From: RBG-16-64-13 sp963718375
GTDB taxonomy: Bacteria > Actinomycetota > Thermoleophilia > RBG-16-64-13
Assembly (NCBI GenBank): GCA_963718375.1
Contig: CAVQZD010000008.1
Location: forward strand, 1-64,000
Length of the DNA stretch: 64,000 nt
Direction of reading: 5' to 3'
Positions 10,401-21,628 of the stretch are shown in pieces (position 1 is the first letter of the stretch; each line of letters opens with the position of its first letter). The notes below the pieces were generated by a model. It was given only the letters and a program-made list of their open reading frames with translations, did no database searches and was not told the origin of the DNA. A program made the translations under genes and the position numbers.

Positions 10401-11738
10401 CGCGCTACCGAGGCGGTAGGCGACCGCCTGCTGCTCAAAGCGGCGACGGATGGCCTTACTGCCGTCAGCGGTCTTAGCGCAGTAGACGCTTGGATCCTGG
10501 ACGTCACCGATCCGCGCGCTCCCCAGGTCGCAGGACTGAAGGGTTCTGTTGACGCCTCCGGCCGTGCCACAGTGGAGTTCGAGGCTGTCGCTGGACGCTC
10601 GTACCTGGTGGCGACCTCCGCGGGCACGCTCAGGCCGCGGGCTGTCACCGGCGCGGTCGCGCCGACTCTGAGAGACAAGAGCAAGTCCGCGGACTATCTC
10701 GTGATCACCTCTCCGGATCTGGCCACTGCGGCGGCCAAGTTGGCTGCCTATCGTCAGAGCCAGGGCATGAAGACGATGGTAGTCACCACCGCGGAGATCT
10801 ACGACACCTTCAACTACGGTATCGCTGATCCTAACTCCATCAAGAGCTTCATATCGTTCGCGACTGGCCTGTGGAAAGGCAAACCCAAGTACGTGGTCCT
10901 CGCCGGTGAAGGCAGCTATGACTACAAGAACGTCACCGGCAGTGGAGATAGCCTGGTGCCGACTCTGCTCGTGGACACCAGCGATGGTCTGGTGGCCTCA
11001 GACGCCCTGCTGGCCGATGTCAAAGGCAAGGACGGTCTGCCGGATATCGCCCTCGGTAGGATCCCCGCTCGCACCAGTGCCGAGTTTGACGCGGTGCTGG
11101 CCAAGATCAAGGCCTACGAGGCAGACAAGACCGGGGCCTGGCACAAGAAGGTAGTTTTGGCTGCCGACAACGCGGATAAGGGCGGCGATTTCGCTGCCAG
11201 CAGCGAGACGCTCGCATCCATACTGCCATCCTCGCTCACAGTGACAAAAGCGTACATGGACAGCTCGGGGCTGGCTGCAGCCCGCAGTGCGGTGCTGCAG
11301 GGGTTGAATGACGGAGCTCTGCTGCTCAACTACACCGGACACGGTGCCGTTGACCGGCTGGCGCAAGAGGGCCTGCTCACCAAGACAGACATAGCTGCTC
11401 TTCCCAGCCGGGGACCGGGCCTACCGCTGGTGACTGCTCTGACCTGCGTGGCCAGCAACTACGCGATACCAGGGTGGGACAGCGTGGGCGAAGCTCTGGT
11501 GAAGCGCGACAAGGCCGGAGCGATCGCGGTCTGGTCGGCGGCCGGGCTGGAGAGCAACTCGGCTTCGGTACAACTGGGCAAGGCGATGATGGAACAGCTG
11601 TTCAGCAAGTCGGGCCAGGTTCTGCTGGGTGATGTGACTCGGGCCGCCGCGAGCAAGAGCGTGAGCCAGGGACTCCCGGCCTCGGTACTGCTCACATACA
11701 ATCTGCTGGGTGATCCCGCCCTCAGGTTGCAGCGGTAG
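4453..11738 (+). CDS. Giant secreted mosaic protein ending in a C25 (gingipain-type) cysteine peptidase; at least eight frame breaks
   Basis: Start ATG 4453 has a strong GGAGGACAG site; a signal peptide ends VALAANPD. Joined frames give about 2,430 residues. Order: a conserved N-terminal region (YYYVPFTEDQLLDALDTI); three roughly 160-residue repeats (6000-7330) sharing LMLVSV, NLVRTRVYA and VPFTVGVTTF; three 60-residue repeats with TSGQTRRWT and NPWAMVGV (7430-8020); a DUF11-like domain with DDGDGYISPGDTLTYTITAY; an SdrD B-like domain (GDVVWNDKDQDGIQDAGE, about 8640-8990); an FN3-like segment; a Thr-rich linker (9760-9960); and a C25 peptidase domain (about 10680-11735). The last carries LNYTGHGAVD (catalytic His) and ALTCVASN (catalytic Cys). 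Frame breaks near 5015, 5175, 7150, 8500, 8550, 9050, 9075 and 9350 each continue sensibly in another frame. No sorting signal is seen at the C-terminus. PqqD starts 34 bases downstream. Confidence 0.75.
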
Positions 11739-11772
11739 TGGGCGGGTCGGTGTGAGTGTGGGTGAAACCACT

Positions 11773-12078
11773 ATGAGAAGGCAGACCATGCGACGGGTCG
11801 AAGAGGTCGTCCAGCGTGAACTCGCCGGCGAGACGTTTCTCGTGCCGGTCAGGGGCCGGCTGGCCGACCTGCAGGAGCTGTTTGTGCTGAACGCCGTGGG
11901 CAGCTGGCTGTGGAGCCGACTCGATGGGACAAACGAGATCGACGGCTTGGCCCGGAGCGTGGCCGCGGAGTTCGAAGTGGACGAAGAGCAGGCCCGACAG
12001 GACACGGAGACCTTCCTGGGTGAGCTCGAGCAAGCCGGGCTGGCTAGCTGGGTATCTCCGCCGACAGAGGCACCGTAG
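11773..12078 (+). CDS. PqqD-family peptide chaperone (RiPP recognition element)
   Basis: A 101-residue protein (MRRQTMRRVEEVVQRELAGE ...) with the PqqD fold signatures: a beta strand region FLVPVRGRLADLQELFVLN, then LNAVGSWLWSRLDG, a helix with the pattern LARSVAAEFEVDEEQARQD, and a final FLGELEQAGLA. PqqD-like domains bind the leader of a precursor peptide and present it to the partner radical SAM enzyme. The sequence pattern recalls the PqqD paralogs that occur with HPr-kinase-related proteins, and such a kinase lies three genes downstream. The stop is two bases before the radical SAM start. GTG 11752 in the same frame is an alternative start; ATG 11773 is preferred although its ribosome binding site is weak. 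Confidence 0.85.
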   Translation: MRRQTMRRVEEVVQRELAGETFLVPVRGRLADLQELFVLNAVGSWLWSRLDGTNEIDGLARSVAAEFEVDEEQARQDTETFLGELEQAGLASWVSPPTEAP

Positions 12079-12080
12079 GC

Positions 12081-13202
12081 ATGGACTGCGCAAGTTCGAT
12101 ATCGTTGGGTACGGCTCCTCATCTGGCCGCGATCAGAGAGAAGACGGCGCATGAGCGAGTGCCAGTGAGCGGATCCTTTGACCTCACCTACCGGTGCAAC
12201 TTCAGGTGCGTGCACTGCTACGCTGGTCATCTGGTGGGGCAGCCGTCTGCCGAGGCCGGTGAACTGATGACTTCGCAGGTGAAGCGCCTTCTGGTCGAAG
12301 CCGCGGGCGCAGGTTGTCTGATGATGGTGCTCTCAGGGGGCGAGCCGCTGCTGCGCTCCGACTTCTGCGAGATATACAAGAGCGCGCGTGAACTGGGTCT
12401 GATAGTGAGCGTGTTCACCAATGCCAGCCTGGTGGGCGAAGGACATCTTGAGTTGTTTGCGGAATATCCTCCTCATGTCGTCGAAGTCAGCGTATACGGC
12501 AGTGATGCCGCGACGTATGAAGCGGTTACTCGCGCTCCAGGCTCGTTTGACAGAGCGATGCGCGGTATCGAAGGCCTACTTGAGCATGGCGTGCGGGTGG
12601 GACTCAAGACAATGATCCTTCGCGAGAACGTCGACGATGTCTACGCCATTGAGGGATTGGCGGAGCGATTGGGGGTCCCTTTCAGGCTTGATCCGGTGGT
12701 GATGGCTCGTCTTGACGGGGGTATCGAGCCACTCGGACAAAGGGTGGACCCAGAGAAAGCAGCAGGAGTCGAGCTGGCGTCGCCGAAACGGCGAAGGGAC
12801 GCTGCCGATTTCTTGCGGCGCGCGTCGGCGAAGGGGGAGGCTGCACCCGTTGGACTTGATGGTCGCCTGTATCATTGTGGGGCCGGCGTGACCGGGTTTC
12901 ACCTTGACCCGTGCGGTCGACTGGCACCATGCGTGGTGGGGCGCCACCTGGCGCAAGACGCGATCGCCCTGGGCTTTGCTGCCGCCTGGCAGGCGGTGGC
13001 CGCGGATGTTGGCGGCGCTGTGTGGCAGGAGCACGGCGGATGCGCCGACTGTGCTGACATAGTGGTCTGTGGGTATTGTCCAGGACTTCTGGCCCTTGAG
13101 GGGGCCAGTCCGCGTACGCCGCCTGAGTACCTGTGCCGCCTGGGTGAGAGCAGGCGCAAGATGATAGAATCGTGCACCCTTGAGGAGGTCGGGCATGTCT
13201 GA
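12081..13202 (+). CDS. Radical SAM/SPASM peptide-modifying enzyme
   Basis: A 373-residue enzyme. The CxxxCxxC motif for the SAM-binding [4Fe-4S] cluster is CNFRCVHC at residues 39-46, followed by LSGGEPLLR, the usual SAM-contacting GGEP loop. The C-terminal third is cysteine-rich: YHCGAGVTGFHLDPCGRLAPC near residues 263-284, CADCADIVVCGYC near 320-332 and YLCRLG near 351. This is the SPASM pattern binding one or two auxiliary clusters, as in enzymes that make thioether or carbon-carbon links in ribosomal peptides. It sits between PqqD and the precursor gene, and its last eight bases overlap the precursor start, so the three genes are translated together. The exact modification cannot be predicted from sequence. 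Confidence 0.9.
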   Translation: MDCASSISLGTAPHLAAIREKTAHERVPVSGSFDLTYRCNFRCVHCYAGHLVGQPSAEAGELMTSQVKRLLVEAAGAGCLMMVLSGGEPLLRSDFCEIYKSARELGLIVSVFTNASLVGEGHLELFAEYPPHVVEVSVYGSDAATYEAVTRAPGSFDRAMRGIEGLLEHGVRVGLKTMILRENVDDVYAIEGLAERLGVPFRLDPVVMARLDGGIEPLGQRVDPEKAAGVELASPKRRRDAADFLRRASAKGEAAPVGLDGRLYHCGAGVTGFHLDPCGRLAPCVVGRHLAQDAIALGFAAAWQAVAADVGGAVWQEHGGCADCADIVVCGYCPGLLALEGASPRTPPEYLCRLGESRRKMIESCTLEEVGHV

Positions 13203-13386
13203 GCAGGGCCAGAAGACTGGCGTGAGCGTGGGTCCAACGTCTCGTAGACCGTATGAGGCGCCCCGAGTTGCCGCCGTCGATCTGGCTACAGACGAAGTGC
13301 TCAATTCTGGCTGCAAACTTGGCGCACAGAATGCCATAGGACCCTCGAATTGCGCGTTCGGGTCCTGCACAAGACCTGGATCGTGA
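13195..13386 (+). CDS. Candidate RiPP precursor peptide, 63 residues
   Basis: A 63-residue peptide with an excellent GAGGAGG site, overlapping the radical SAM stop by 8 bases. The leader contains RRPYEAPRV at 18-25. Its YxxP motif is the type of sequence bound by PqqD-like recognition domains in lasso and related systems. The likely core begins around NSGC at residue 37-40 and has three cysteines, C40, C53 and C58, spaced 12 and 4 residues apart, with Gly and small residues between. The C-terminus is SCTRPGS, ending in serine. I infer that the radical SAM enzyme links cysteines to backbone or side-chain carbons. It has no homology that I recognise beyond the general 'YxxP ... EVL..GC' pattern of clostridial and actinobacterial radical SAM peptides. 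Confidence 0.75.
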   Translation: MSEQGQKTGVSVGPTSRRPYEAPRVAAVDLATDEVLNSGCKLGAQNAIGPSNCAFGSCTRPGS

Positions 13387-13431
13387 CCGCCTAAGCAGTA
13401 GGCGCGAGTCTTGCTGCGGCGGGCAACGCTG

Positions 13432-14367
13432 ATGGAGGGGCCTTCCAGCCGTGCGGAGTCAGTCCGCTCGACTCTCACTATCGGAGATGTTCGCATGCGC
13501 GTCGTCTCCGAATCGGCACTCGCGACTATTCAGAACCCCGCGTACGGGGAGTTCGTGCACGATGCTGGCGATCTGGTTCGGGGACGGACGGATGTGGCGA
13601 TAGAAGTGGTCGCTGCGGATGGTCTAGCAGCTGATCCAGGGAATCCGAGCTTCGACAGCGACCGTGCGTGGAAGCTCCAGTTCCTGCCCGAAGGGTACAG
13701 GCTCAGCCTCCATCGCCTTGGGGAAGACGCACCCTGCGCAGTCGCCTTGTCTGACGACGGGACTCAAGAGGTGACCATCCAGGTCGACAGGCATCTGCTT
13801 TCTGGTTCGGAGGGCTCGGGTGAGCTCTGGAATCCGGTCCGCTATCCGCTTGATCAACTGCTGCTCATGAACCACCTGGCGCTGCGAGGTGGAGCCATAG
13901 TGCACGCGGCCGGGGTAGTCATGCAAGGTAGGGCGATCGTCTTGCCGGGGCGTTCAGGAGCCGGCAAGTCGACCGTGGCTAGGCTGTTTGTGGACGCTGG
14001 GCTCGAAGACGGCATGCTGTCAGACGATCGCATCATACTTAGGCCCGATCAGGGCACACAGGTCCGCGCCTGGGGGACTCCCTGGCCCGGGGATGCCGGC
14101 ATAGCCAGAAACGCGAGTGCGCCGTTGGGAGCGATCCTGTTTCTCACCCAGGCGACTGAGACAAGGCTCGCGCGACTCAGTCCGGGTGCGGCCATGAGGA
14201 GGCTCATGCCTGTTGTGTCGGTGCCCTGGTATGACGAGCGAAGGGGCAACCAGGTGATGGCGACCTGCGCGAGCGTGGTCGAGACCGCGCCCTGCTTTGA
14301 GCTGTTCTTCACGCCGACCAGAGAGGTCGTGGACCAGGTGACCCAGGCCGTAGGGCAGTTACCATAG
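13432..14367 (+). CDS. HPr kinase-related P-loop kinase of the RiPP cluster
   Basis: A protein of about 311 residues. Walker A is GRSGAGKST near residues 172-180, preceded by HAAGVVMQGRAIVLP, as in the HprK/P catalytic domain. A later SDDRIILR motif matches the acidic metal/base region of this fold, and WGTPWPGD follows. The N-terminal half is not the DRTGG domain of true HprK, so it is a related kinase and not the carbon-regulation enzyme. Relatives act on lasso-peptide precursors and phosphorylate the C-terminal serine. Here the candidate precursor also ends in Ser, so phosphorylation is a testable guess. The start is uncertain: a TTG at 13411 lies 24 bases after the precursor stop and would add seven residues. 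Confidence 0.8.
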   Translation: MEGPSSRAESVRSTLTIGDVRMRVVSESALATIQNPAYGEFVHDAGDLVRGRTDVAIEVVAADGLAADPGNPSFDSDRAWKLQFLPEGYRLSLHRLGEDAPCAVALSDDGTQEVTIQVDRHLLSGSEGSGELWNPVRYPLDQLLLMNHLALRGGAIVHAAGVVMQGRAIVLPGRSGAGKSTVARLFVDAGLEDGMLSDDRIILRPDQGTQVRAWGTPWPGDAGIARNASAPLGAILFLTQATETRLARLSPGAAMRRLMPVVSVPWYDERRGNQVMATCASVVETAPCFELFFTPTREVVDQVTQAVGQLP

Positions 14368-14371
14368 GGCC

Positions 14372-14887
14372 ATGCAGACTCTAAGCAGAGTGCGCTCAGG
14401 CCTGCTGGCGGACGCCTTGAGAGACGAGGTCGAGGTCCGCATGGAGGTGGACGGCCGCAGCATGCTGCCGCCGCATCCGCCCGGGGGATGTCGTGCACAT
14501 CCGCAGCTCGAAGGGTGCAGGAACTGCGGCTTGGGGAGGTGGTGGCCCTGCAGGCCACCCCGGAGGCGGGTCTGCTTGTACATCGAGTGGTGAGCGCGAC
14601 ACTCGGGCGGCGTGACCGTACGTGGTGATAACTGCCCCGGCACCGGATGGGGTCTTTGCCGCGGACCAAGTGCTAGGCGTCGTTACCCGCGTCGAGCGCG
14701 ACGGTCGCTCGTCTGGTTCGGCTCCGGGCGGCTGGGCCGGCCTGTGGCTTTCGCGGTGCGGCACGGGCTGATTGGCGGGCTAACCGCGTTGTACTACAGG
14801 GCGCGCCGCCACGCCGGCCGCGCCTTGAAGTTTCTGGGTGCGGACTCTAGACTACGGCCACAGAAAGGCGATGACGGGAACGAGTAG
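14372..14887 (+). pseudogene. S24/S26-type signal peptidase-like gene, several frameshifts
   Basis: The ATG follows the kinase gene by four bases. Frame one gives LRDEVEVRMEVDGRSMLP, which contains the catalytic-serine SMxP motif of S24/S26 peptidases. After that the protein continues in other frames: RPGDVVHIRS ... EVVALQATPEAGLLVHRVV, then VRGDN, then APDGVFAADQVLGVVTRVER. Those are the usual strand and RGDN-type motifs of the family. A last frame (RLGRPVAFAVRHGLIGGL) gives a basic, hydrophobic tail ending at 14887. At least three breaks occur in 300 bases, so the gene is either dead or badly sequenced. Intact, it would be about 165 residues and could cleave the leader or an exported partner. 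The lysine of the Ser-Lys dyad is not identifiable here. Confidence 0.6.
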
Positions 14888-15005
14888 GCGCCGCGCAAGC
14901 GGCCAAGTAGGGTGGTACCGCGGGATTCGCGTCTCGTCCCTACGCAGCGTAAGTCGAGCGACGATGAGTCGCCGGCAGGCGCAGCGAAGGACGGGGCGTA
15001 TTTTT
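14868..15005 (+). promoter_or_regulatory. T-box-type leader of ileS, apparently missing most of stem I
   Basis: The T-box motif AGGGTGGTACCGCG is at 14909-14922. It is followed by CTCGTCCC and an intrinsic terminator. Upstream, GATGACGGGAACGAGTAG at 14870-14887 looks like the start of a T-box stem I with its AGTA motif. Only 22 bases separate AGTA from the T-box motif, however, and these form a short GCCGC-GCAA-GCGGC hairpin. No ATC, ATT or ATA specifier triplet lies between them. T-box leaders sense uncharged tRNA (here expected tRNA-Ile) and control the downstream synthetase. Either the sensing part is deleted or collapsed in this sequence, or this is a reduced form. Confidence 0.75.
14930..15005 (+). 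terminator. T-box intrinsic terminator before ileS
   Basis: The arm CGTCTCGTCC (14930-14939) pairs with GGACGGGGCG (14989-14998) over ten positions, with two G-U pairs. TATTTTT follows directly. The 49-base loop is long and may fold on itself. In a T-box the first arm would instead join the antiterminator when uncharged tRNA binds. Confidence 0.7.
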
Positions 15006-15089
15006 GTTTGTAGGGACGGGGATCAGAGGCGCGGCGCAGGCAACAGTCCGGGGGCGCCGCGCGAGGTCACCGGCCGACAAGGAGGTCAG

Positions 15090-18348
<3,259 letters not shown>

Positions 18349-18364
18349 CGGCCCCCGGGCGCGG

Positions 18365-19282
18365 CTAGGGCACCAGCACCTCTATCGCGGCCGGGTCTAT
18401 CTCCACGGTGGCCGGGAGCTCTCCCACGATCTCGCCGTCGGCCTGTAGCCATACGGGTCCGCTGCCCTCGGCCGGCCGCAGCTCGGCCCGGGTCGCCTTG
18501 AGGTAGGTGACGCTCTTGTCGCGCACGTGCGAGCGGGTCAGCAGACGCCCCCAGAAGGCCAGCACGCTGGGCTTGGTGGTGCCTTGGAAGATCAGCATGT
18601 CCAGAAGCCCGTCCTTGGCGTCGGCGCTGGGGGTCATGGTCACGTGAGCGGCGTAGTAGCGAAAGTTGCCGGCTACGAAGAAGGTGGCCAGACGAGTGAT
18701 GCCGTCTATCTTCACCCAGAACCGGGGCTGCGGTTCGGCGAGGGCCTTGGCCAGGCCGGTGTAAGCGAAGGCCAGGGAGCGCAGCCAGCGCTTGGTGCGC
18801 GGGTGTATGTTGCGGATGGTGACGGCGTCGATGCCTGCTCCGGTCATGAGGACGAAGTGGCGGCCGTTGACTCTGCCCACATCCAGAGCGACCGACTTGC
18901 CCGCGGCGATCACAGAGCAGGCTTGCTTGGGGTCGAACGGCACTTTGAGCTCCCGGGCGACCACGTTGACGGTCCCGGTGGGGATGATGCCCAGGCGGCA
19001 GAGGGGCTTCGCCCGGCCGCCAGACGCCGCCTCTTCGGCGGCCTCGACGATGCCGGTCACCACCTCGTTGATGGTGCCGTCGCCTCCCACGACCACGATG
19101 ACGTCGGCCTGCGGCGCCAGCGTGCGCGCGAGTTGGGTAGCGTGAAGCGGATCGCTGGTAGGATGCAGCTCGACTTCCAGCCCCTGCTCCTGCAGGCAGC
19201 GGCCGGCGGTCTCCGCTGTGGCGTCCCCCCGTCCCTTGCCCGAAGACGGATTGTAGATGAGCGCAGCCTTAGGGTGCGTCAT
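18365..19282 (-). CDS. Diacylglycerol kinase-family lipid kinase (DagK/YegS-like)
   Basis: A 305-residue protein starting at the ATG at 19282, which overlaps the stop of the upstream PHP gene. The open frame extends much further upstream but only as a shadow of that gene. N-terminal AALIYNPSSGKG and the nucleotide loop VVVGGDGTINEV are diagnostic of the DAGK catalytic domain, which phosphorylates diacylglycerol or a related lipid on the inner membrane face. NGRHFVLMTGAGIDA and the C-terminal PVWLQADGEIVGELP complete the family pattern. The substrate lipid cannot be fixed from sequence. It converges on ileS with 16 bases between the stops. Confidence 0.88.
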   Translation of the reverse strand: MTHPKAALIYNPSSGKGRGDATAETAGRCLQEQGLEVELHPTSDPLHATQLARTLAPQADVIVVVGGDGTINEVVTGIVEAAEEAASGGRAKPLCRLGIIPTGTVNVVARELKVPFDPKQACSVIAAGKSVALDVGRVNGRHFVLMTGAGIDAVTIRNIHPRTKRWLRSLAFAYTGLAKALAEPQPRFWVKIDGITRLATFFVAGNFRYYAAHVTMTPSADAKDGLLDMLIFQGTTKPSVLAFWGRLLTRSHVRDKSVTYLKATRAELRPAEGSGPVWLQADGEIVGELPATVEIDPAAIEVLVP

Positions 19283-20097
19283 AGTCCCACAAAGGCGTGC
19301 ATGAGTGTCTGGGCACGTCCGCCTTCGTCCGAGGGCTTGAGCGTGGCGAAGTGGGTGTAGCCGGCGGTGCGGGCCAGGTCGGCGGCATGCGCGAAGTCGC
19401 GCCCCACCTCTCCAGGTCGGTGCGCGTCCGAGCCGAACGTGATGGGCACGTCGGCCCCGCACAGGCGTCGCAGGATATCGGGGTCGGGATACGCCTCGCC
19501 TATGGGCTTGTGCAGTCCGGCGGTGTTTATCTCCACGAGCACGCCCGCCCTCGCCAGGCGCTCGACAAGCCGGTCGAGCTCCTTGTCCAAGGCGCGAGTG
19601 GGCCGGAAGCCGAACTTCTTCACCAGGTCGATGTGCCCCATGACGGTGAAGAGGCCCGACTCGGCCGCGTCTCCCACCAACTCCAGATACTGCAGCCACA
19701 CCTCGTCGATGTCCTTGTCAGCGTACTCAGACACGAAGCGGGGGTCGTCGAAAGCCCAGTCCTCCAAGAAGTGCACCGAGCCGATCACGAAGTCGAAGGG
19801 ATGCTCCTGCAGCAGGTTACCTACAGCAGACAGCGTTTGCAGGCGATAGTCGGCCTCCACCCCCAGGAACACGAAGCCCGGGAACTCCTGCTTGAGAGCT
19901 TGGACCTCCGCCACATAGTCGGGCAGATCGGCCATGCACATGGTGAGGTCGGCATCATGTACGGGCAGCAGCGGTAGGTGGTCCGCTATGCCTATGGCGC
20001 TCAGTCCCATGGCCTTCGCGACCTGCACGTATTCCGCGGGGCGCCCGGAGGCGTGCCCGCAGAGGGCGGTATGGGTGTGATAGTCGGGCAGCCGCAT
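19279..20097 (-). CDS. PHP-domain histidinol-phosphatase (HisJ/HisK type)
   Basis: A 272-residue PHP phosphoesterase. The metal-binding motifs are DYHTHTALCGHASG at the N-terminus, GIADHLPLL near residue 37, GVEADYR near 77, IGSVHFLEDW near 106 and TFGSDAHRPGE near 232. The spacing matches HisJ-type histidinol-phosphate phosphatases of Gram-positive bacteria, which catalyse the penultimate step of histidine synthesis. No other his gene is nearby, so the histidinol-P role is probable and not proven. A GGAGGCC ribosome binding site precedes the ATG. The stop overlaps the lipid kinase ATG, so the two genes are one unit. Confidence 0.82.
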   Translation of the reverse strand: MRLPDYHTHTALCGHASGRPAEYVQVAKAMGLSAIGIADHLPLLPVHDADLTMCMADLPDYVAEVQALKQEFPGFVFLGVEADYRLQTLSAVGNLLQEHPFDFVIGSVHFLEDWAFDDPRFVSEYADKDIDEVWLQYLELVGDAAESGLFTVMGHIDLVKKFGFRPTRALDKELDRLVERLARAGVLVEINTAGLHKPIGEAYPDPDILRRLCGADVPITFGSDAHRPGEVGRDFAHAADLARTAGYTHFATLKPSDEGGRAQTLMHAFVGL

Positions 20098-20139
20098 ATC
20101 AGGCCTCCGTCTCTAGGACGATAGTGTAGGGGCCGTCGC

Positions 20140-21537
20140 CTACGGCTCCACCTCCAGCAGCGTGGCCTCCCAGCGGCCGCTGGGTAGCACGTCGGCCAGC
20201 TGGACGCGCACGAACCGGTTCATGAGCTGCTTGTCGCCATACACGAGTACCTCCTGGTAGTCGCCCGTAAGGCCGACCAGGCGTCCATCCCCCCCTTGCT
20301 CCTCCAGCATCAGCGCGCGCTGCACGCTCCCCTTCAGAGTATCGCGAAACGCCTCTCTCTTGGTCTTTCCCAGAATGCGCAACCTCTCACTCCGGTCTTT
20401 GATCACTTCGGCCTTCACCTTGGCCTTGGGCGGCAGAGCGGCCGCGGGCGTGCCCGGGCGGTCGCTGTAGCCGAAGACATGCAGGTAGGTGAGCGGTGAA
20501 GCCCCCACCAGAGCCAGGGTCTCGGCGAATTCGAGCTCCGTCTCACCAGGGAAGCCCACGATGACGTCGGCGCCGAGGGCCGCGTCCGGCAGACGACGGG
20601 CGATACGCTGGGTGGCGGCCAAGTATTGGGCGGCGGAGTAGGGGCGATCCATCGCCTTGAGGATAGTGTCGGAGCCACTCTGCAGAGGCAGGTGAAAGTG
20701 CCGGGCCATGCGGTCCCCGGCTCGCTCCACCACGTCCAGCAGTCTGTCGTTGACCTCCAAGGGCTCGACCGAACTCAATCTCAGGCGGCCAAGATCACCG
20801 ACCTCCCGCAGCAGCAGGTCCAGGAGACCGGCGAGCGACCCCTCGCCCGTGTCCTTACCCCAGCTGCCCAGGTCGACCCCCGTGAGCACGATCTCGCGGT
20901 AGCCGCCCGCCGCAAGCCGACGGACCTCGCGCAGGGCGTCGCTCTCGGCCATGCTGCGCGCCGACCCGCGTGCGAGGGGGACGATGCAGTAAGAACAGTG
21001 GGAGTCGCACCCGGTCTGCACCTTGAGAAAGGCCCGCGTGCGCCCGTGAAAGTGGGCGAACGACGCTGTCTCGAACCTGGGCTGCTCAGGGTAGGGGGAC
21101 ACGGTGACGGCGGGGCGGCAGGCGGGCGCCGCGCGTGGCGCCGCCCCGGGCGCCGCCGCGCGGCTCCGCAAAGCGTGCCCGAGGTGTGCGACCAGGTCCT
21201 CCTTATCAGGGTTGCCCAGCACCAAGTCCACCCCCGGCAGCTCCGCCAAAACGTCGGGTGCGACTTGGGCAAAGCAGCCGGTCGCCACCAGCACGCATCC
21301 CGGGTCGAGTCGCTTGGCAGCGTGTATCTCATGTCTGCAGGTGCGGTCGCTCTTGGAGGTGACGGTGCAGGTGTTGACCACCCGCACGTCGGCCTTGTCG
21401 TCCCAGTCCACCAGGCTGTATCCGGCGGCCGCCAGGGCCTCCTGCATCTGCGCCGTCTCACACTGATTGAGACGGCAGCCCACCGTGCGAAAGGCTACGG
21501 TGGCACCTGGACCTCTCTCTGAGTGAGCGGAAGGCAT
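20140..21537 (-). CDS. mtaB: tRNA threonylcarbamoyladenosine methylthiotransferase MtaB
   Basis: Radical SAM methylthiotransferase that adds a 2-methylthio group to t6A37 of ANN-decoding tRNAs. From ATG 21537 it has 465 residues. The N-terminal UPF0004 domain supplies the cysteines VGCRLNQCET, VNTCTVTSKSD and ATGCFAQ. The radical SAM motif is CDSHCSYC within KVQTGCDSHCSYCIVP. A C-terminal TRAM domain ends the protein. The pattern CRLNQCE favours MtaB over MiaB or RimO. A TTG further upstream at 21570 is possible but unlikely. Residues around 135-155 are an Ala/Pro-rich insertion coded by GC-palindromic DNA (21120-21180) that is not usual for the family. Confidence 0.9.
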   Translation of the reverse strand: MPSAHSERGPGATVAFRTVGCRLNQCETAQMQEALAAAGYSLVDWDDKADVRVVNTCTVTSKSDRTCRHEIHAAKRLDPGCVLVATGCFAQVAPDVLAELPGVDLVLGNPDKEDLVAHLGHALRSRAAAPGAAPRAAPACRPAVTVSPYPEQPRFETASFAHFHGRTRAFLKVQTGCDSHCSYCIVPLARGSARSMAESDALREVRRLAAGGYREIVLTGVDLGSWGKDTGEGSLAGLLDLLLREVGDLGRLRLSSVEPLEVNDRLLDVVERAGDRMARHFHLPLQSGSDTILKAMDRPYSAAQYLAATQRIARRLPDAALGADVIVGFPGETELEFAETLALVGASPLTYLHVFGYSDRPGTPAAALPPKAKVKAEVIKDRSERLRILGKTKREAFRDTLKGSVQRALMLEEQGGDGRLVGLTGDYQEVLVYGDKQLMNRFVRVQLADVLPSGRWEATLLEVEP

Positions 21538-21628
21538 GATCGGCAGTTTAGCAGCCGCCTTACAGGCCAAGTGTTAGCATATAGCGCGCCGCCTTCCCCG
21601 GGCGCATGCCATCGACTTTTGGGGGATC

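Noticed and set aside
13195..14367. Lasso-peptide cluster because of the YxxP leader and HPr-kinase-like gene
   Set aside because: No asparagine-synthetase-like cyclase and no transglutaminase-like leader peptidase is present; the radical SAM enzyme points to another RiPP class.
18365..19699. 444-codon version of the lipid kinase
   Set aside because: The upstream 139 codons are the off-frame shadow of the PHP phosphatase gene; the ATG at 19282 begins the kinase motif.
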